Origin: a virus
Direction: 5' to 3' (one strand)
DNA: 45,865 nucleotides
Virus record (IMG/VR): IMGVR_UViG_3300010413_000190
Span: 1 to 45,865 of that record
The notes beneath the pieces are model-generated. The model did no database searches. It saw only the letters and a program-made list of their open reading frames with translations, and was not told where the DNA came from. The translations under genes were made by a program, and so were the position numbers. This document shows positions 1 through 7,924 of this stretch, in pieces; position 1 is the stretch's first letter, and each line of letters opens with the position of its first letter.

Positions 1-144
1 TTCGCTTTCTGAGGGAGATGAAACCCACTGTATGGTAAGTGGTGAGGTTATTCATTTTAGATTTGATTATGACGGAACCGGTGCAGAGAATACGACTACA
101 CATCCATACACAGTTAGACCGGATGATTATTCTACACAAGGCAC
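1..144. repeat. Terminal direct repeat, left copy
   Basis: Bases 1-144 are identical to 45722-45865. The repeat lies inside the tailspike gene, so it more likely reflects circular assembly of a circularly permuted genome than a defined physical end. Confidence 0.95.
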
Positions 145-2140
145 ATGGGTTGAGTTTGAGCCGCCGGGAGGATTAGAAGCCGATAGCGTCAATGACACGC
201 ATATTGATTGGGGGACCGGAGCTAACCAGGTCAGCATAACAGATGTTCCGGCTAATAATTGGAAAGCATTTTATTCAAATGGTTCAGGGGTTATAACAGA
301 GTTGGCATTAGGGGCATCTGATAAGTTCTTGATGTCTAATGGCGCGGCGGCAGCGCCAACTTTTGAAACACCATCTTATACAACTGCCAACGTGTTCAAT
401 GTTGCCGATTATGACGTTGGGGATGATGACGCAGATATACAGGCTGCTATCGACGCCGCAGAAGCCGTAAAAGGAAGGGTGTATATTCCTCCTGGAACCT
501 ATACGCTTGATGCTTCTCTTACCGTTACGGAACCGATTGAAATATTTGGTGCCGGAATGGATTCAACCATTTTACAGGTTGCCTCCAATACTCTTGATGT
601 TTTCTCGGTTACGGCATCAACAAACGAATCTATATCCATTCATGATATGCGGATTCAGAATAACAATACGACACCAACAGATGGTGCAGGAATATTAGTA
701 AATCCGGCATCGGGGCAAAATAATTATTCAAGATTTTATAATCTTTTCATTAATGGAATGTATAGAGGTATTGAATTTCAGAAAGCTGCTTTGTGGGTTG
801 TGAGAGATTCTTTCATTCAAGTTTCTGAGGATTCAGATATTTATGTAGCCAATACAAATGTGCCGGATTCAGGAGACTCTTATATAACTGGTTGTGTTTT
901 TTCGGGAGATTCTGGAAGCAATTATGGTGTGCAAGCCGTATCATCAGGGGGCCTTAAAATAATGGGCAACAAATTTTTAGGGCATGACACCGCAATTTAT
1001 GTAAATATCGCAAGCAATGCGCCAGCCGGATCAGTAACTTCTATATTTTTGATTGAGGGAAATAGTATAGAGAACTTTAGGGACCACGGTGTCAACATGA
1101 GTAATAACGATGCGGATCCCATGTACTTTTTTATCATAAACGGAAATCAATTCGCATCTACCTCAGGTGATGGAAGCACTAACGGTATCGTAGTTGGAGG
1201 GGATTGGAAATACTTTGTAATCAGCAGCAATGTTATGGTTGTTGTTCCATCCAATTACGTGATCGTATTGAATGACGGAGATTATTTCACAATAACCGGA
1301 AACGTTCTATACGGTGATGGGACAGATATAGGGATAGGAATCAATTCGGTATGTACGAACGGGTTTATCAGTCTTAACAGAGTCGAAAATTTTGCAACCA
1401 GGATATCAAACGGTAGCTCAACGACTACGGTATTAGATACTCGTACAAATGTTTTAGCATTAAATGAAGACCCGCAAACCCAAACTAAATTCTATTCTTA
1501 TACAAATGGGTCAACAGTTTATAGAGCCATAAGAGGACATACCGAAAGCACGTCTGTTGCCGATACGAACGATGGTGTTTATGGTTCTTCTCTAGGAGCC
1601 GGTTCAGGAACAAATGTAGGTGTCAGAGGAAATGCGTCAGGTTCATCGGGAAACAATTATCATTTTTACAGCAACGATGGTGATAATTGCTCTGGTGGGG
1701 CCTGGAACGATTCATCAAGCCCTGATAGAAAAAGGCTTATCAGAGAAATGTCTGATAACGAAAGGGATAATTTTTATGATATTCTTGATCAGATAGACAT
1801 TAAGGGTTTCAGACATACGGCTGAAATGGAAATCATTGGATACAACAGACCTGAAGATGAAATAAAATCTGAAATATTGAGAGACAATACGATAGAAGAC
1901 GGTAAAAAATATGACGCAATAAGAACGAGACTATTGAACAACACTATTTATGGAGACCCTAAAAATGCCCCACAGAGGTTTGGGCCGATGGCAAATGAAC
2001 TTCCTGATTTTCTTAGCACTAAAGATAAAAAAGGATATTCGCCAGGCAGAATGGCGAGTTTCCTTGTTGTGATCGTTCAGCATCAAAAAGAATTGATAAA
2101 CGATTTAATGAAACGAATAGAAGCTCTTGAGGTACAGTGA
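1..2140 (+). CDS. Tailspike/tail fibre with beta-helix body and S74 chaperone (3' part)
   Basis: This is the main part of the receptor-binding tailspike. The frame is open through base 1 and joins the ORF starting at 45597 once the contig is closed, giving about 754 residues. The middle (VADYDVGDDDADIQAAIDAA, then IYIPPGTYTL-like text) is typical of a pectate-lyase right-handed beta-helix. The C-terminus has an S74-type intramolecular chaperone: SSSPDRKRLI, then FGPMANELPDFL, then a helix ending IEALEVQ. In this family the chaperone drives trimerisation and then cleaves itself off. ATG at 32 is internal and not the real start. The next gene starts with GTG overlapping the stop. Confidence 0.85.
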   Translation, partial: SLSEGDETHCMVSGEVIHFRFDYDGTGAENTTTHPYTVRPDDYSTQGTWVEFEPPGGLEADSVNDTHIDWGTGANQVSITDVPANNWKAFYSNGSGVITELALGASDKFLMSNGAAAAPTFETPSYTTANVFNVADYDVGDDDADIQAAIDAAEAVKGRVYIPPGTYTLDASLTVTEPIEIFGAGMDSTILQVASNTLDVFSVTASTNESISIHDMRIQNNNTTPTDGAGILVNPASGQNNYSRFYNLFINGMYRGIEFQKAALWVVRDSFIQVSEDSDIYVANTNVPDSGDSYITGCVFSGDSGSNYGVQAVSSGGLKIMGNKFLGHDTAIYVNIASNAPAGSVTSIFLIEGNSIENFRDHGVNMSNNDADPMYFFIINGNQFASTSGDGSTNGIVVGGDWKYFVISSNVMVVVPSNYVIVLNDGDYFTITGNVLYGDGTDIGIGINSVCTNGFISLNRVENFATRISNGSSTTTVLDTRTNVLALNEDPQTQTKFYSYTNGSTVYRAIRGHTESTSVADTNDGVYGSSLGAGSGTNVGVRGNASGSSGNNYHFYSNDGDNCSGGAWNDSSSPDRKRLIREMSDNERDNFYDILDQIDIKGFRHTAEMEIIGYNRPEDEIKSEILRDNTIEDGKKYDAIRTRLLNNTIYGDPKNAPQRFGPMANELPDFLSTKDKKGYSPGRMASFLVVIVQHQKELINDLMKRIEALEVQ

Positions 2141-2418
2141 AACTATTAAGCATCCTATTTATATTTGAAATCGTGTTTATCCTTAATTATGAAGGCTATC
2201 ACGACATACCCAAAGACCCGTATGAAGCCTTAATGAGCGAACCTGTACCGGCGGAAACAAGGTATTGCGACGATATGCAATGTGTTGACGAAAACTTACT
2301 TGAAACCGGAACCAAGCATTTGAAATCTATTTATAAAATAACGTATTATCCTGAAAGCATGACTTGTGATATTGAAGTCAGGAAGGTTACACTTAGGCCA
2401 ACAATAGAGGATTTTTAA
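2137..2418 (+). CDS. Small exported or membrane-anchored protein
   Basis: A 93-residue protein of unknown function. The GTG start overlaps the tailspike stop (GTGA), indicating translational coupling. The first 17 residues are hydrophobic (MKLLSILFIFEIVFIL), a signal anchor or uncleaved signal. The rest is polar with two cysteines in CDDMQC. It is the first of three small membrane genes after the tailspike, a place where lysis genes often sit. I see no lipobox and cannot assign a lysis function. Confidence 0.6.
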   Translation: MKLLSILFIFEIVFILNYEGYHDIPKDPYEALMSEPVPAETRYCDDMQCVDENLLETGTKHLKSIYKITYYPESMTCDIEVRKVTLRPTIEDF

Positions 2419-2763
2419 ATGGATTGCCCTAACCCAACATGCCATGAAGAAATAGTTAAGGAATTTGAAACTATGAAGCGATACATTGACAAGAAAATAA
2501 GCTGGAAAGCCCTCAGTGCTACTATAGGCTTTATTATCGTATTGGGGCTTGCAGGTCTTGGAGCATGGGGAAGGGCGGCTGATCAACGAAATACAAACAA
2601 ACAATCCATAGCCGTAGAGAAAAAAGAACGAGAAAAAGACATGGAATATATTAAGAGGTCGATAACGAAAATAGAGAACCAGCAGTTAAGTCCTGAAAAG
2701 ATGGCTGAGATAATCAGGCAAGCTATTTCTCAGGAGATGAAAGAGAAAAGGAATAACCCATAA
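2419..2763 (+). CDS. Single-pass membrane protein with coiled coil
   Basis: A 114-residue protein that follows the previous stop directly. It has an N-terminal CPNPTC pair, one transmembrane segment at about 34-52 (ATIGFIIVLGLAGLGAWG) and a long charged helix rich in K/E. This resembles small phage holin-associated or spanin-like membrane proteins, but there is no decisive motif. It shares its last base with the next ATG, so expression is coupled. Confidence 0.6.
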   Translation: MDCPNPTCHEEIVKEFETMKRYIDKKISWKALSATIGFIIVLGLAGLGAWGRAADQRNTNKQSIAVEKKEREKDMEYIKRSITKIENQQLSPEKMAEIIRQAISQEMKEKRNNP

Positions 2764-2969
2764 TGAAAAAACCACTGTTCAAGATTGATTTCGATGATAA
2801 AGACCTTGCTATGATTATAATCGGTGTTTTGGCTCTTGTAATAGGAGGAATATTGGTATTTAAGGGTCATGTAACAGAAGGCGCGGCAATAGGTTCAAAT
2901 TCTATAACTGCACTTGGATCATTAGCGGTAGGTCGTAAGAACGGCAATCAAAACAAGCCTAATGCATGA
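2763..2969 (+). CDS. Putative small holin-like membrane protein
   Basis: A 68-residue protein. A hydrophobic segment at about 15-34 (LAMIIIGVLALVIGGILVF) is followed by a weaker one and a basic tail. Size, hydrophobic profile and position at the end of the late operon suit a holin, but this is inference because no endolysin is recognisable nearby. It ends 2 bp before the convergent minus-strand gene. I see no clear hairpin terminator at the junction. Confidence 0.5.
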   Translation: MKKPLFKIDFDDKDLAMIIIGVLALVIGGILVFKGHVTEGAAIGSNSITALGSLAVGRKNGNQNKPNA

Positions 2970-2971
2970 TA

Positions 2972-3307
2972 TCAAGCAATGACTTTTTTCAACCGGGTCA
3001 CATCTCCCTTGTACTTCCTCGCACGGTAATCATTCCGTTTGGCCTTTTCCTGATAATTGATACAGCATTCGTTTAGATGTGAATTTTGTTCTGTGAGATT
3101 CCTTATAGCAGCTTCTTTTTGTTTAAGCCTATTTTTTAAAGACTTGCCGATATAGACTTGGTGATGACCATTAGGGCAACAAAAATCACCATCTTCATTT
3201 AATTCGCGCTGTTTATCATCAAACTCTTTCGGAACAGCAAATACAATATGACATTTATAACATTCTATTGCGACCATTTTTAAATTTGTAACGAAATATT
3301 CACCCAC
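2972..3307 (-). CDS. Zinc-ribbon and coiled-coil protein
   Basis: The last gene of the leftward operon, 111 residues. A zinc-ribbon-like N-terminus (CYKCHIVF, then CCPNGHH) is followed by a basic coiled coil with many K/R/N residues. The likely start is the ATG at 3307, after a GGAGGTAACC-type ribosome site on the minus strand. An internal methionine (MVAIECYKC) is an alternative. Function unknown; it could bind nucleic acid or act as an adaptor. Confidence 0.65.
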   Translation of the reverse strand: MGEYFVTNLKMVAIECYKCHIVFAVPKEFDDKQRELNEDGDFCCPNGHHQVYIGKSLKNRLKQKEAAIRNLTEQNSHLNECCINYQEKAKRNDYRARKYKGDVTRLKKVIA

Positions 3308-3386
3308 GGTTACCTCCTTTCACACAAAACTAAGATAATCATTCATTCGGGTCCGGTATATAGATATTCTCTCTGGCTTCTGACTG

Positions 3387-3833
3387 TTATGTTTTCGGTT
3401 TCTTTTTGGGTGGTGGTATATAAACTTGATGTTCAGACGATGCCCACCGACAAATACGTTCAATATAACTGTCATCGGCAACCATAAATTCAATTGTTGA
3501 CATTTTGGTTGTCGTACCACCTATTTTGGCACCTGGCTTTACTTTGCTATCAACCGGGTTAAAGTGTAGTTTTAGATCTTCATGCATATCTTCTGGATTG
3601 TCGTGTCCAAAATAATCGGCTAATATAGGTATAACAATTTTCCAATAATAAGCGTTTTGAAGGTTTGAACGTTTCTTCTTGTGCTTACATATAATGATAT
3701 CAAGGCGCTGACCAATCTTAAATGTTTGTATCCATCGGCTGATACCCTCTTTATCACCAGGAGCATATTGAATTGTTTTCTTATCCTTGCCCTGAATAAC
3801 CTTTCCATCAAATATCGGATCTTGTGGCTTCAT
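3387..3833 (-). CDS. NinB-like recombination-associated protein
   Basis: A 148-residue basic protein. The segment RSNLQNAYYWKIVIPILADYFG has the N-Q-N-x-x-x-W helix seen in phage NinB-like proteins, which act with recombination systems. The ATG overlaps the stop of the upstream nuclease gene (ATGA), and the gene sits in a block with a Sak4-like ATPase and an exonuclease. The C-terminus is a lysine/proline tail. The family assignment rests on one motif and context and is tentative. Confidence 0.5.
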   Translation of the reverse strand: MKPQDPIFDGKVIQGKDKKTIQYAPGDKEGISRWIQTFKIGQRLDIIICKHKKKRSNLQNAYYWKIVIPILADYFGHDNPEDMHEDLKLHFNPVDSKVKPGAKIGGTTTKMSTIEFMVADDSYIERICRWASSEHQVYIPPPKKKPKT

Positions 3834-4459
3834 TTCCTAACTCTTTCATACAATTCAAGCATTTCAGGGCAATTTTCACGAATGAATTTTAATAGATTAT
3901 AGATACCTGTCTCAATATCTGAGATCATTATAGGGTATCGATACATCTTAATTGAATATGAATCGGTGATCGTTATTTCATTATCTTTCTTTTTTCCGTG
4001 AAATATAATATACTCAAAAACATCCGCATTAAAAATATCAAGATAGCATCTCCATTGAAGGCTTTCAAAATAGGTATCAAGATTCGGCTTAAAAGTAAGT
4101 TTATAGTCCAGTATTTTATTGCCCGTTATGCCGTCGCATTTGCCCGTTAAGCGTACCTCGGTTCCATCTATATGATAAGCCTTGCTCGCTCTAATCTCAC
4201 GAATTTGAGGTAATGTGACGCTTACATCACACAAAAAACGGAATATATGTCCATGGCGTTCTATAAAATCAAATCCATTAACGCAACTCGCTTTCTTTGG
4301 CGGATGATTTTCAAATATAGAATGCAAAGCGGTTCCGGCTAGCATGAGTTCATTGGGTGCTTCGGTGTGTTTCAGTCTTTTTGACAATTCAGCAGCGGTC
4401 ATCGATTCTATTTTATGATACCATATATATGAATCAAGGTCTGTTACGTGTAATTTCAT
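3830..4459 (-). CDS. PD-(D/E)XK exonuclease (RecB/Cas4-like)
   Basis: A 209-residue nuclease. The core reads RLTGKCDG, then ILDYKLTFK, then SLQWRCYLDIF. This gives the acidic residue of GKCDG, the D-x-K pair of LDYK and the Q-x-x-x-Y helix of RecB/Cas4 nucleases. Such enzymes resect DNA ends for single-strand annealing. It overlaps both neighbours by ATGA, so ATPase, nuclease and NinB-like protein are made together. Confidence 0.75.
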   Translation of the reverse strand: MKLHVTDLDSYIWYHKIESMTAAELSKRLKHTEAPNELMLAGTALHSIFENHPPKKASCVNGFDFIERHGHIFRFLCDVSVTLPQIREIRASKAYHIDGTEVRLTGKCDGITGNKILDYKLTFKPNLDTYFESLQWRCYLDIFNADVFEYIIFHGKKKDNEITITDSYSIKMYRYPIMISDIETGIYNLLKFIRENCPEMLELYERVRK

Positions 4460-5352
4460 ACTGTCTCTATGTATCCGTTATCTTTATCATACTTAAAACC
4501 AGCATCGGTAGCCTTTTTGTGTAAAGCAGACTTCAGAATTGTAACAACCGCTTTGTCGGCTTTTTTAACCTCTTTGATCATCTTGTTAAAATGGTCAGCG
4601 GTATGATTTTCATCGATCATTGAAAGATAATCGGCTATGATTTTTTGACGTCTGGCCTGTTCTTCGGTCATTGAATTGAGTTTTTCCTTGATCGAATCAA
4701 TGATATCTGCAAGAAAGCTATTCGATTCTGTGATTTTGGGGATAATCAAAGGTTCAAATTGGCCAGGGTTTTTTCCGAATGCGATATCAGATGGAGAAAA
4801 ATTCAGAATTCTTTTTCCGTTTTCGATTAAGATTCTACCCATTGCATCGGCTGATTTGTAAATTTCATTCTTTGATCCACCTTGAACATCGAGCCGCTCA
4901 ATGAGATCGTCCCCTTTTCGTTCTTCGGATGAATGCGCTATTAGAACAACATCCTTTCCGATGAATTTCAGCATTTTCAACCATGATGTGAACTCAGCCT
5001 TGAGTTGACCATAGCCTTGTAAAGTGAGGGCACCACCATAACCCATTTTCGGGTTTCGTTTTATAATATCGACCGTTAGCATATCAAGAGCACGACCAGC
5101 AGTATCAACTATTACCGTTTTGTATGGTTCAAGATCTTCTGGTGTGACGTCTTTAACATCAGGCCATGAACTCGGTATTACCGTATCATTCCTTATGGCA
5201 GATCGATGTGAACCGGAATCGAAGTCAAAAAGCAGCGGCAAATTAGATGAAAATCCGAGTGTGGTTTTTCCAAGGCCAGGGTTTGAATAAATTGCAATAA
5301 CAATTTGATCAACCTGTATCGGATCATCTGATTTTATTATCTTGAGTGCCAT
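4456..5352 (-). CDS. Sak4-like single-strand annealing ATPase (AAA_24)
   Basis: A 298-residue RecA-fold ATPase. Walker A is NPGLGKTT (about 26-33), followed by LLFDFDSGSHRS, a hallmark of phage AAA_24/Sak4 proteins. Walker B is TVIVDTAG. Sak4 proteins promote annealing in phage recombination, usually beside an SSB or exonuclease. A well-placed AAAGGAGAA ribosome site precedes the ATG at 5352. It is the first gene of the recombination block. Confidence 0.8.
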   Translation of the reverse strand: MALKIIKSDDPIQVDQIVIAIYSNPGLGKTTLGFSSNLPLLFDFDSGSHRSAIRNDTVIPSSWPDVKDVTPEDLEPYKTVIVDTAGRALDMLTVDIIKRNPKMGYGGALTLQGYGQLKAEFTSWLKMLKFIGKDVVLIAHSSEERKGDDLIERLDVQGGSKNEIYKSADAMGRILIENGKRILNFSPSDIAFGKNPGQFEPLIIPKITESNSFLADIIDSIKEKLNSMTEEQARRQKIIADYLSMIDENHTADHFNKMIKEVKKADKAVVTILKSALHKKATDAGFKYDKDNGYIETV

Positions 5353-5395
5353 AAATTCTCCTTTCAGTTAATTCATTTTCTGGCATGACACCTCC

Positions 5396-5692
5396 CTATC
5401 TACCTAAAATAAGTGTTCCATCCTCACACCCGCAATCATTACCACGCCATAGGTACGGTTCCCAAGTTGGGAACCTTTTACCGCATTTCATATCACAACG
5501 GATTGTAACAGGTCCTTCAATGTCGAGAAAATCATCATTTCCACATATTGGACACCCAGGATCTGATCCACTGAAAGGCGCTTCAAGTTCATCAGGATTA
5601 CCGATCCATCCACAGCATTGGCACTCAATTAGTTCTTTTTCTTCGACCGGATTTAAACCGGCTAATTTGGCTACTGTTTGCATTGATAACAT
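5396..5692 (-). CDS. Multi-zinc-ribbon protein
   Basis: A 98-residue protein with several metal-binding pairs: CQCCGW, CPICGN, CDMKCG and CGCEDG. They suggest two zinc ribbons in tandem. AAGGAG lies just upstream of ATG 5692. Unlike the next genes upstream, its stop (TAG) is not inside an attC-like core, so it marks the downstream end of the cassette-like array. Function unknown. Confidence 0.65.
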   Translation of the reverse strand: MLSMQTVAKLAGLNPVEEKELIECQCCGWIGNPDELEAPFSGSDPGCPICGNDDFLDIEGPVTIRCDMKCGKRFPTWEPYLWRGNDCGCEDGTLILGR

Positions 5693-5769
5693 ATTGACTC
5701 CTTAAAGAATGAAGCGTGGGAAATATCCGAATTTTTCACCTTGCATGACTTTCCTTTGAGTAAACAATC

Positions 5770-5802
5770 CCGTAACGATCCACCTTTCATTTGGGGTTAA
5801 CC
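5770..5802 (-). repeat. Degenerate attC-like palindrome (site g)
   Basis: A short weak palindrome with ends CCGTAAC and GTTAACC. The TAA stop of the 5797-6018 gene lies in the second end. Arms pair poorly. I include it only because it continues the series of better sites to its right. Confidence 0.3.
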
Positions 5803-6018
5803 GGATGCGGCCCGGTGTCCGCCCTCCGCTTCAAAATTGCAGTCCTTTTGAGCATCGACTTCAACCTGTGGTTGGAGCGCTTTACTGAGTTCAGATGCAC
5901 ATACTCTAATAGCTCTCGCTTCGCCCAACATGCGATCCTGTATTAATTTGGGCCTTGACTGTGCATTTCTTTCATACCGAGTGGCCCTACTTTCCCAACG
6001 CGCAATCAATTCTCTCAT
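5797..6018 (-). CDS. Small arginine-rich cassette protein
   Basis: A 73-residue charged, probably helical protein (RELIARWESRATRYERNAQ) of unknown function. The GAGGGACT ribosome site precedes ATG 6018. The stop TAA lies inside an inverse-core-like GGTTAAC, as in the other cassette genes. The leading core (GTTCCAC on the gene strand) does not fully complement it, so this cassette is degenerate. GC-rich 3' end (GGHRAASG). Confidence 0.5.
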   Translation of the reverse strand: MRELIARWESRATRYERNAQSRPKLIQDRMLGEARAIRVCASELSKALQPQVEVDAQKDCNFEAEGGHRAASG

Positions 6019-6031
6019 AGTCCCTCCAATG

Positions 6032-6145
6032 GTGGAACTAAGGGGTGACGTGTTGATTGCCCCCCCATAGGTCCACGTTCTTTAAAAATTTAAATTGTTT
6101 TGAGACGGTACTTTCACGCCATCCCTCTTAAGTGACAGGTTATAC
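6032..6145 (-). repeat. attC-like palindrome (site f)
   Basis: A 114-bp imperfect palindrome. On the gene strand it opens with inverse core GTATAAC, which holds the stop of the 6140 gene. Inner arms GGGATGGCGTG and CACGTCACCCC pair with bulges. The far core (GTTCCAC) is degenerate. Confidence 0.45.
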
Positions 6146-6475
6146 CCGTTGCCGGTATTTCCACTGACTACGGATTTTCTCAAGCCGTTTTATAGCCCTT
6201 TCGGGCAATTCATACCTGTCATACCAAACGCCACCATATTTGACTCTGCTTGCACACTGAGACGCAACAGCCCGAAGATACAACCGCGATAATTTCTTAT
6301 ACTTTTCGAGCTTACGAACAAGGTGTTTGGTCGATGGTACATCCCTTCCGGCTCCAAGCATACCGCCGGAATAACCACAGAACGGACACCAGTATTCCGC
6401 ACCGATGAAAGCGAATGTCCAAATCAAGGGAACCTTATAGTACTGATGGCTTTCACAGATTTTAATCTCTTTCAT
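6140..6475 (-). CDS. Cassette gene: zinc-binding protein
   Basis: A 111-residue protein. The N-terminal half has C-x7-H-type residues and a CPFCGYSGG knuckle; the C-terminal half is basic and helical (KLEKYKKLSRLYLRAV), which suggests nucleic-acid or RNA binding. The TAA stop lies in the GTATAAC inverse core. Its leading core upstream of the start is GTTATAC, the exact complement, as expected for an integron-type cassette. Function unknown. Confidence 0.6.
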   Translation of the reverse strand: MKEIKICESHQYYKVPLIWTFAFIGAEYWCPFCGYSGGMLGAGRDVPSTKHLVRKLEKYKKLSRLYLRAVASQCASRVKYGGVWYDRYELPERAIKRLEKIRSQWKYRQRV

Positions 6476-6487
6476 AAATCACCAAGG

Positions 6488-6571
6488 GTATAACGGTGGA
6501 ACTGAGCCACCGACCTAAGTTATTGAGTCAACCCGGTACTATTCCCGGTTGGCTCAAGTGAATGGTTAGGC
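6488..6571 (-). repeat. attC-like palindrome (site a)
   Basis: An 84-bp site. On the gene strand: inverse core GCCTAAC (perfect RYYYAAC), arms TTGAGCCAACCGGG and CCGGGTTGACTCAA, a second hairpin CGGTGG/CCACCG, and core GTTATAC. The TAA of the 6566 gene is inside the inverse core. There is no U-tract, so it is not an ordinary terminator. Confidence 0.6.
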
Positions 6572-6850
6572 AGCATACGCACATTCAAATTCGCTGCCAA
6601 CAGTTTCCCAAAGATCCCCAAAACAAATACACTCTAAACCCTGTACGTAAGCCTCATCACGGACATCCTGACATACCACACAGGTTTTCCAAGTCGCAAT
6701 TTCCCCATCCCAAATACCAGTAAATCTATAATACTTTTCACCAGGATCAATGCTTGAGCCGCACTCACAGCACATATGCTGCTTTCGTGCTTTTGGTGTA
6801 CTCTCCCAATATACGGATGGTGAATCATCTATGCTGCATGAACAACACAT
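6566..6850 (-). CDS. Cassette gene: cysteine-rich zinc-binding protein
   Basis: A 94-residue protein counted from the methionine at 6850 (MCCSCSIDD). A longer frame to 6910 would run through the attC-like palindrome and is rejected. Metal pairs: CCSC, CCECGSSI and CVVCQDV, with aromatic YYRFTGIWDG between, a layout met in small phage proteins of unknown role. The leading core GTTAGGCAGC and trailing GCTGCCTAAC are 10-bp perfect complements flanking the gene. Confidence 0.65.
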   Translation of the reverse strand: MCCSCSIDDSPSVYWESTPKARKQHMCCECGSSIDPGEKYYRFTGIWDGEIATWKTCVVCQDVRDEAYVQGLECICFGDLWETVGSEFECAYAA

Positions 6851-6865
6851 GGTAAACCCTTTGCT

Positions 6866-6990
6866 GCCTAACGTCTGCGGCTGACCGGTGCGGGGGCTAC
6901 AGCGCACCACAATGAAGCCATTGCCCTGACTCCGCTGTAGTTACTGGCACGGAGTCAGGCCCCCGCATCGGGTCAAGCCGCTGGTTATGC
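6866..6990 (-). repeat. attC-like palindrome (site b, best example)
   Basis: A 125-bp site bounded on the plus strand by GCCTAAC and GTTATGC. Long arms GCGGCTGACCGGTGCGGGGG and the complement of CCCCCGCATCGGGTCAAGCC pair with an extra unpaired base in one arm, like the extrahelical bases of attC. The variable loop carries a further 9-bp perfect hairpin CTGACTCCG/CGGAGTCAG. Much more GC-rich than its surroundings. Confidence 0.65.
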
Positions 6991-7161
6991 GTTATATGAT
7001 TCTCCTGTTTTTTGCCACTCTCCACCACAGTCACACAACCCGCCCACATTACAATGTGGGTAATCCTCTCTTTCAGCACCGCATTTTGAACAGGTATAAA
7101 TATACATTAGATTAAGTTCTGGGTCCATTTCTGCTTCTTCTCTTGTTGAGTATTCTCTCAT
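6985..7161 (-). CDS. Cassette gene: small zinc-ribbon protein
   Basis: A 58-residue protein starting MREYSTREEAEMDPE. Metal ligands are CSKCGAE and CDCGG. GAAAGGGAAAC precedes the ATG at 7161; an extension to 7353 would cross a palindrome and the next gene. The stop lies in GCATAAC, the exact complement of the leading core GTTATGC at 7185-7191 (minus strand). Function unknown. Confidence 0.6.
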   Translation of the reverse strand: MREYSTREEAEMDPELNLMYIYTCSKCGAEREDYPHCNVGGLCDCGGEWQKTGESYNA

Positions 7162-7184
7162 TTTAGTTTCCCTTTCACCCAAAG

Positions 7185-7240
7185 GCATAACGTGTTGATC
7201 AGGCGTGAGCTTGCGAATCGCCTGAATTAACTGGTTATCT
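7185..7240 (-). repeat. attC-like palindrome (site c)
   Basis: A 56-bp site. Plus-strand ends GCATAAC and GTTATCT; arms TTGATCAGGCG and CGCCTGAATTAA with one bulged base; loop TGAGCTTGCGAAT. The stop of the 7235 gene is inside the inverse core. Confidence 0.6.
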
Positions 7241-7429
7241 GACCCTCTTCTCGGTAATTTCAAACTCATGAATGTCGTATTTGTCTTTGTCTTGATAAAT
7301 ATTATGAACATTTGATGATCTTGCGCTTTCCTCTGATGAGAAGTCATATTCATCGTGATAGGCTCGTGAATACACCCCCTCGTAACGTTTATCTTTTTTG
7401 TTCCATATTCTAAATACTCTCCGTGGCAT
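7235..7429 (-). CDS. Cassette gene: small charged protein
   Basis: A 64-residue protein, MPRRVFRIWNKKDKRYEGVY then a region rich in S/D/K/Y. The start resembles small phage proteins of the VxRIYN/W-K type but I do not recognise a named family. AAAGGGGAATAA precedes the ATG. The leading core GTTATCT (7445-7451) exactly complements the trailing inverse core AGATAAC that contains the stop. Confidence 0.6.
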   Translation of the reverse strand: MPRRVFRIWNKKDKRYEGVYSRAYHDEYDFSSEESARSSNVHNIYQDKDKYDIHEFEITEKRVR

Positions 7430-7444
7430 ATTTATTCCCCTTTC

Positions 7445-7501
7445 AGATAACGTTGAAATCAGGGGTGCGCTTTTTGCATCCCCTGGATTGATTTGTTATG
7501 C
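7445..7501 (-). repeat. attC-like palindrome (site d)
   Basis: A 57-bp site. Plus-strand ends AGATAAC and GTTATGC; arms AATCAGGGGTGC and GCATCCCCTGGATT pair with single unpaired bases on both sides; short T-rich loop. The stop of the 7496 gene lies inside GCATAAC. Confidence 0.6.
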
Positions 7502-7837
7502 CCGCTCTTCGTCAAAAGTTAAGCCAATAGCGTAACACCAAACCCATGACGAACCATCTACATATAGACGCGGGAAATTCCATATGTTCTGATCTTCATT
7601 TCCCATGTAGCGGACCTTTTCGAGTGGTATCCCCGGCATTTGTATTTCATGGCAGACATTCTCTTTCCACAACAAAAAGGCGTATCTACCTTCCCCATAA
7701 TCATTATCAGGAATACGGATAAATTTAACACCGTCAACATTATTATCGGTTATGAAATGCTTAATGTTTTCGGTCGCATCGGCCTCAGACGTATCGGAAA
7801 CCGGTCCAGAACCTGGATTTATTGCTACCATCACCAT
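7496..7837 (-). CDS. Cassette gene: conserved hypothetical (IAINPGSGPV type)
   Basis: A 113-residue protein. The start VAINPGSGPV and the end NFPRLYVDGSSWVWCYA strike me as a recurring small-protein family of phages and mobile cassettes, without known function; this is from memory. AGAAAGGAGAAAT precedes the ATG. The leading core GTTATGC (7863-7869) exactly complements the trailing GCATAAC. No enzyme motif seen. Confidence 0.65.
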   Translation of the reverse strand: MVMVAINPGSGPVSDTSEADATENIKHFITDNNVDGVKFIRIPDNDYGEGRYAFLLWKENVCHEIQMPGIPLEKVRYMGNEDQNIWNFPRLYVDGSSWVWCYAIGLTFDEERA

Positions 7838-7862
7838 TTATATTTCTCCTTTCTGCCAAAAG

Positions 7863-7909
7863 GCATAACCATTGATTATCAGGTACATTTGCCCTGATAA
7901 TTGTTACGT
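7863..7909 (-). repeat. attC-like palindrome (site e)
   Basis: A 47-bp site. Plus-strand ends GCATAAC and GTTACGT; arms TTATCAGG and CCTGATAA are 8-bp perfect; loop TACATTTGC. It is the rightmost clear site. I could not find a matching leading core for the cassette further upstream. Confidence 0.5.
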
Positions 7910-7924
7910 TTTTGTATTAATCGT

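Noticed and set aside
1-144. Physical terminal repeats as in T7
   Set aside because: The ends cut a gene in the middle and 144 bases suit an assembly overlap; circular permutation is simpler.
5385-5705. Plus-strand frame opposite the zinc-ribbon gene
   Set aside because: It mirrors a minus-strand gene with a good ribosome site and clear CxxC motifs; its own protein is low-complexity.
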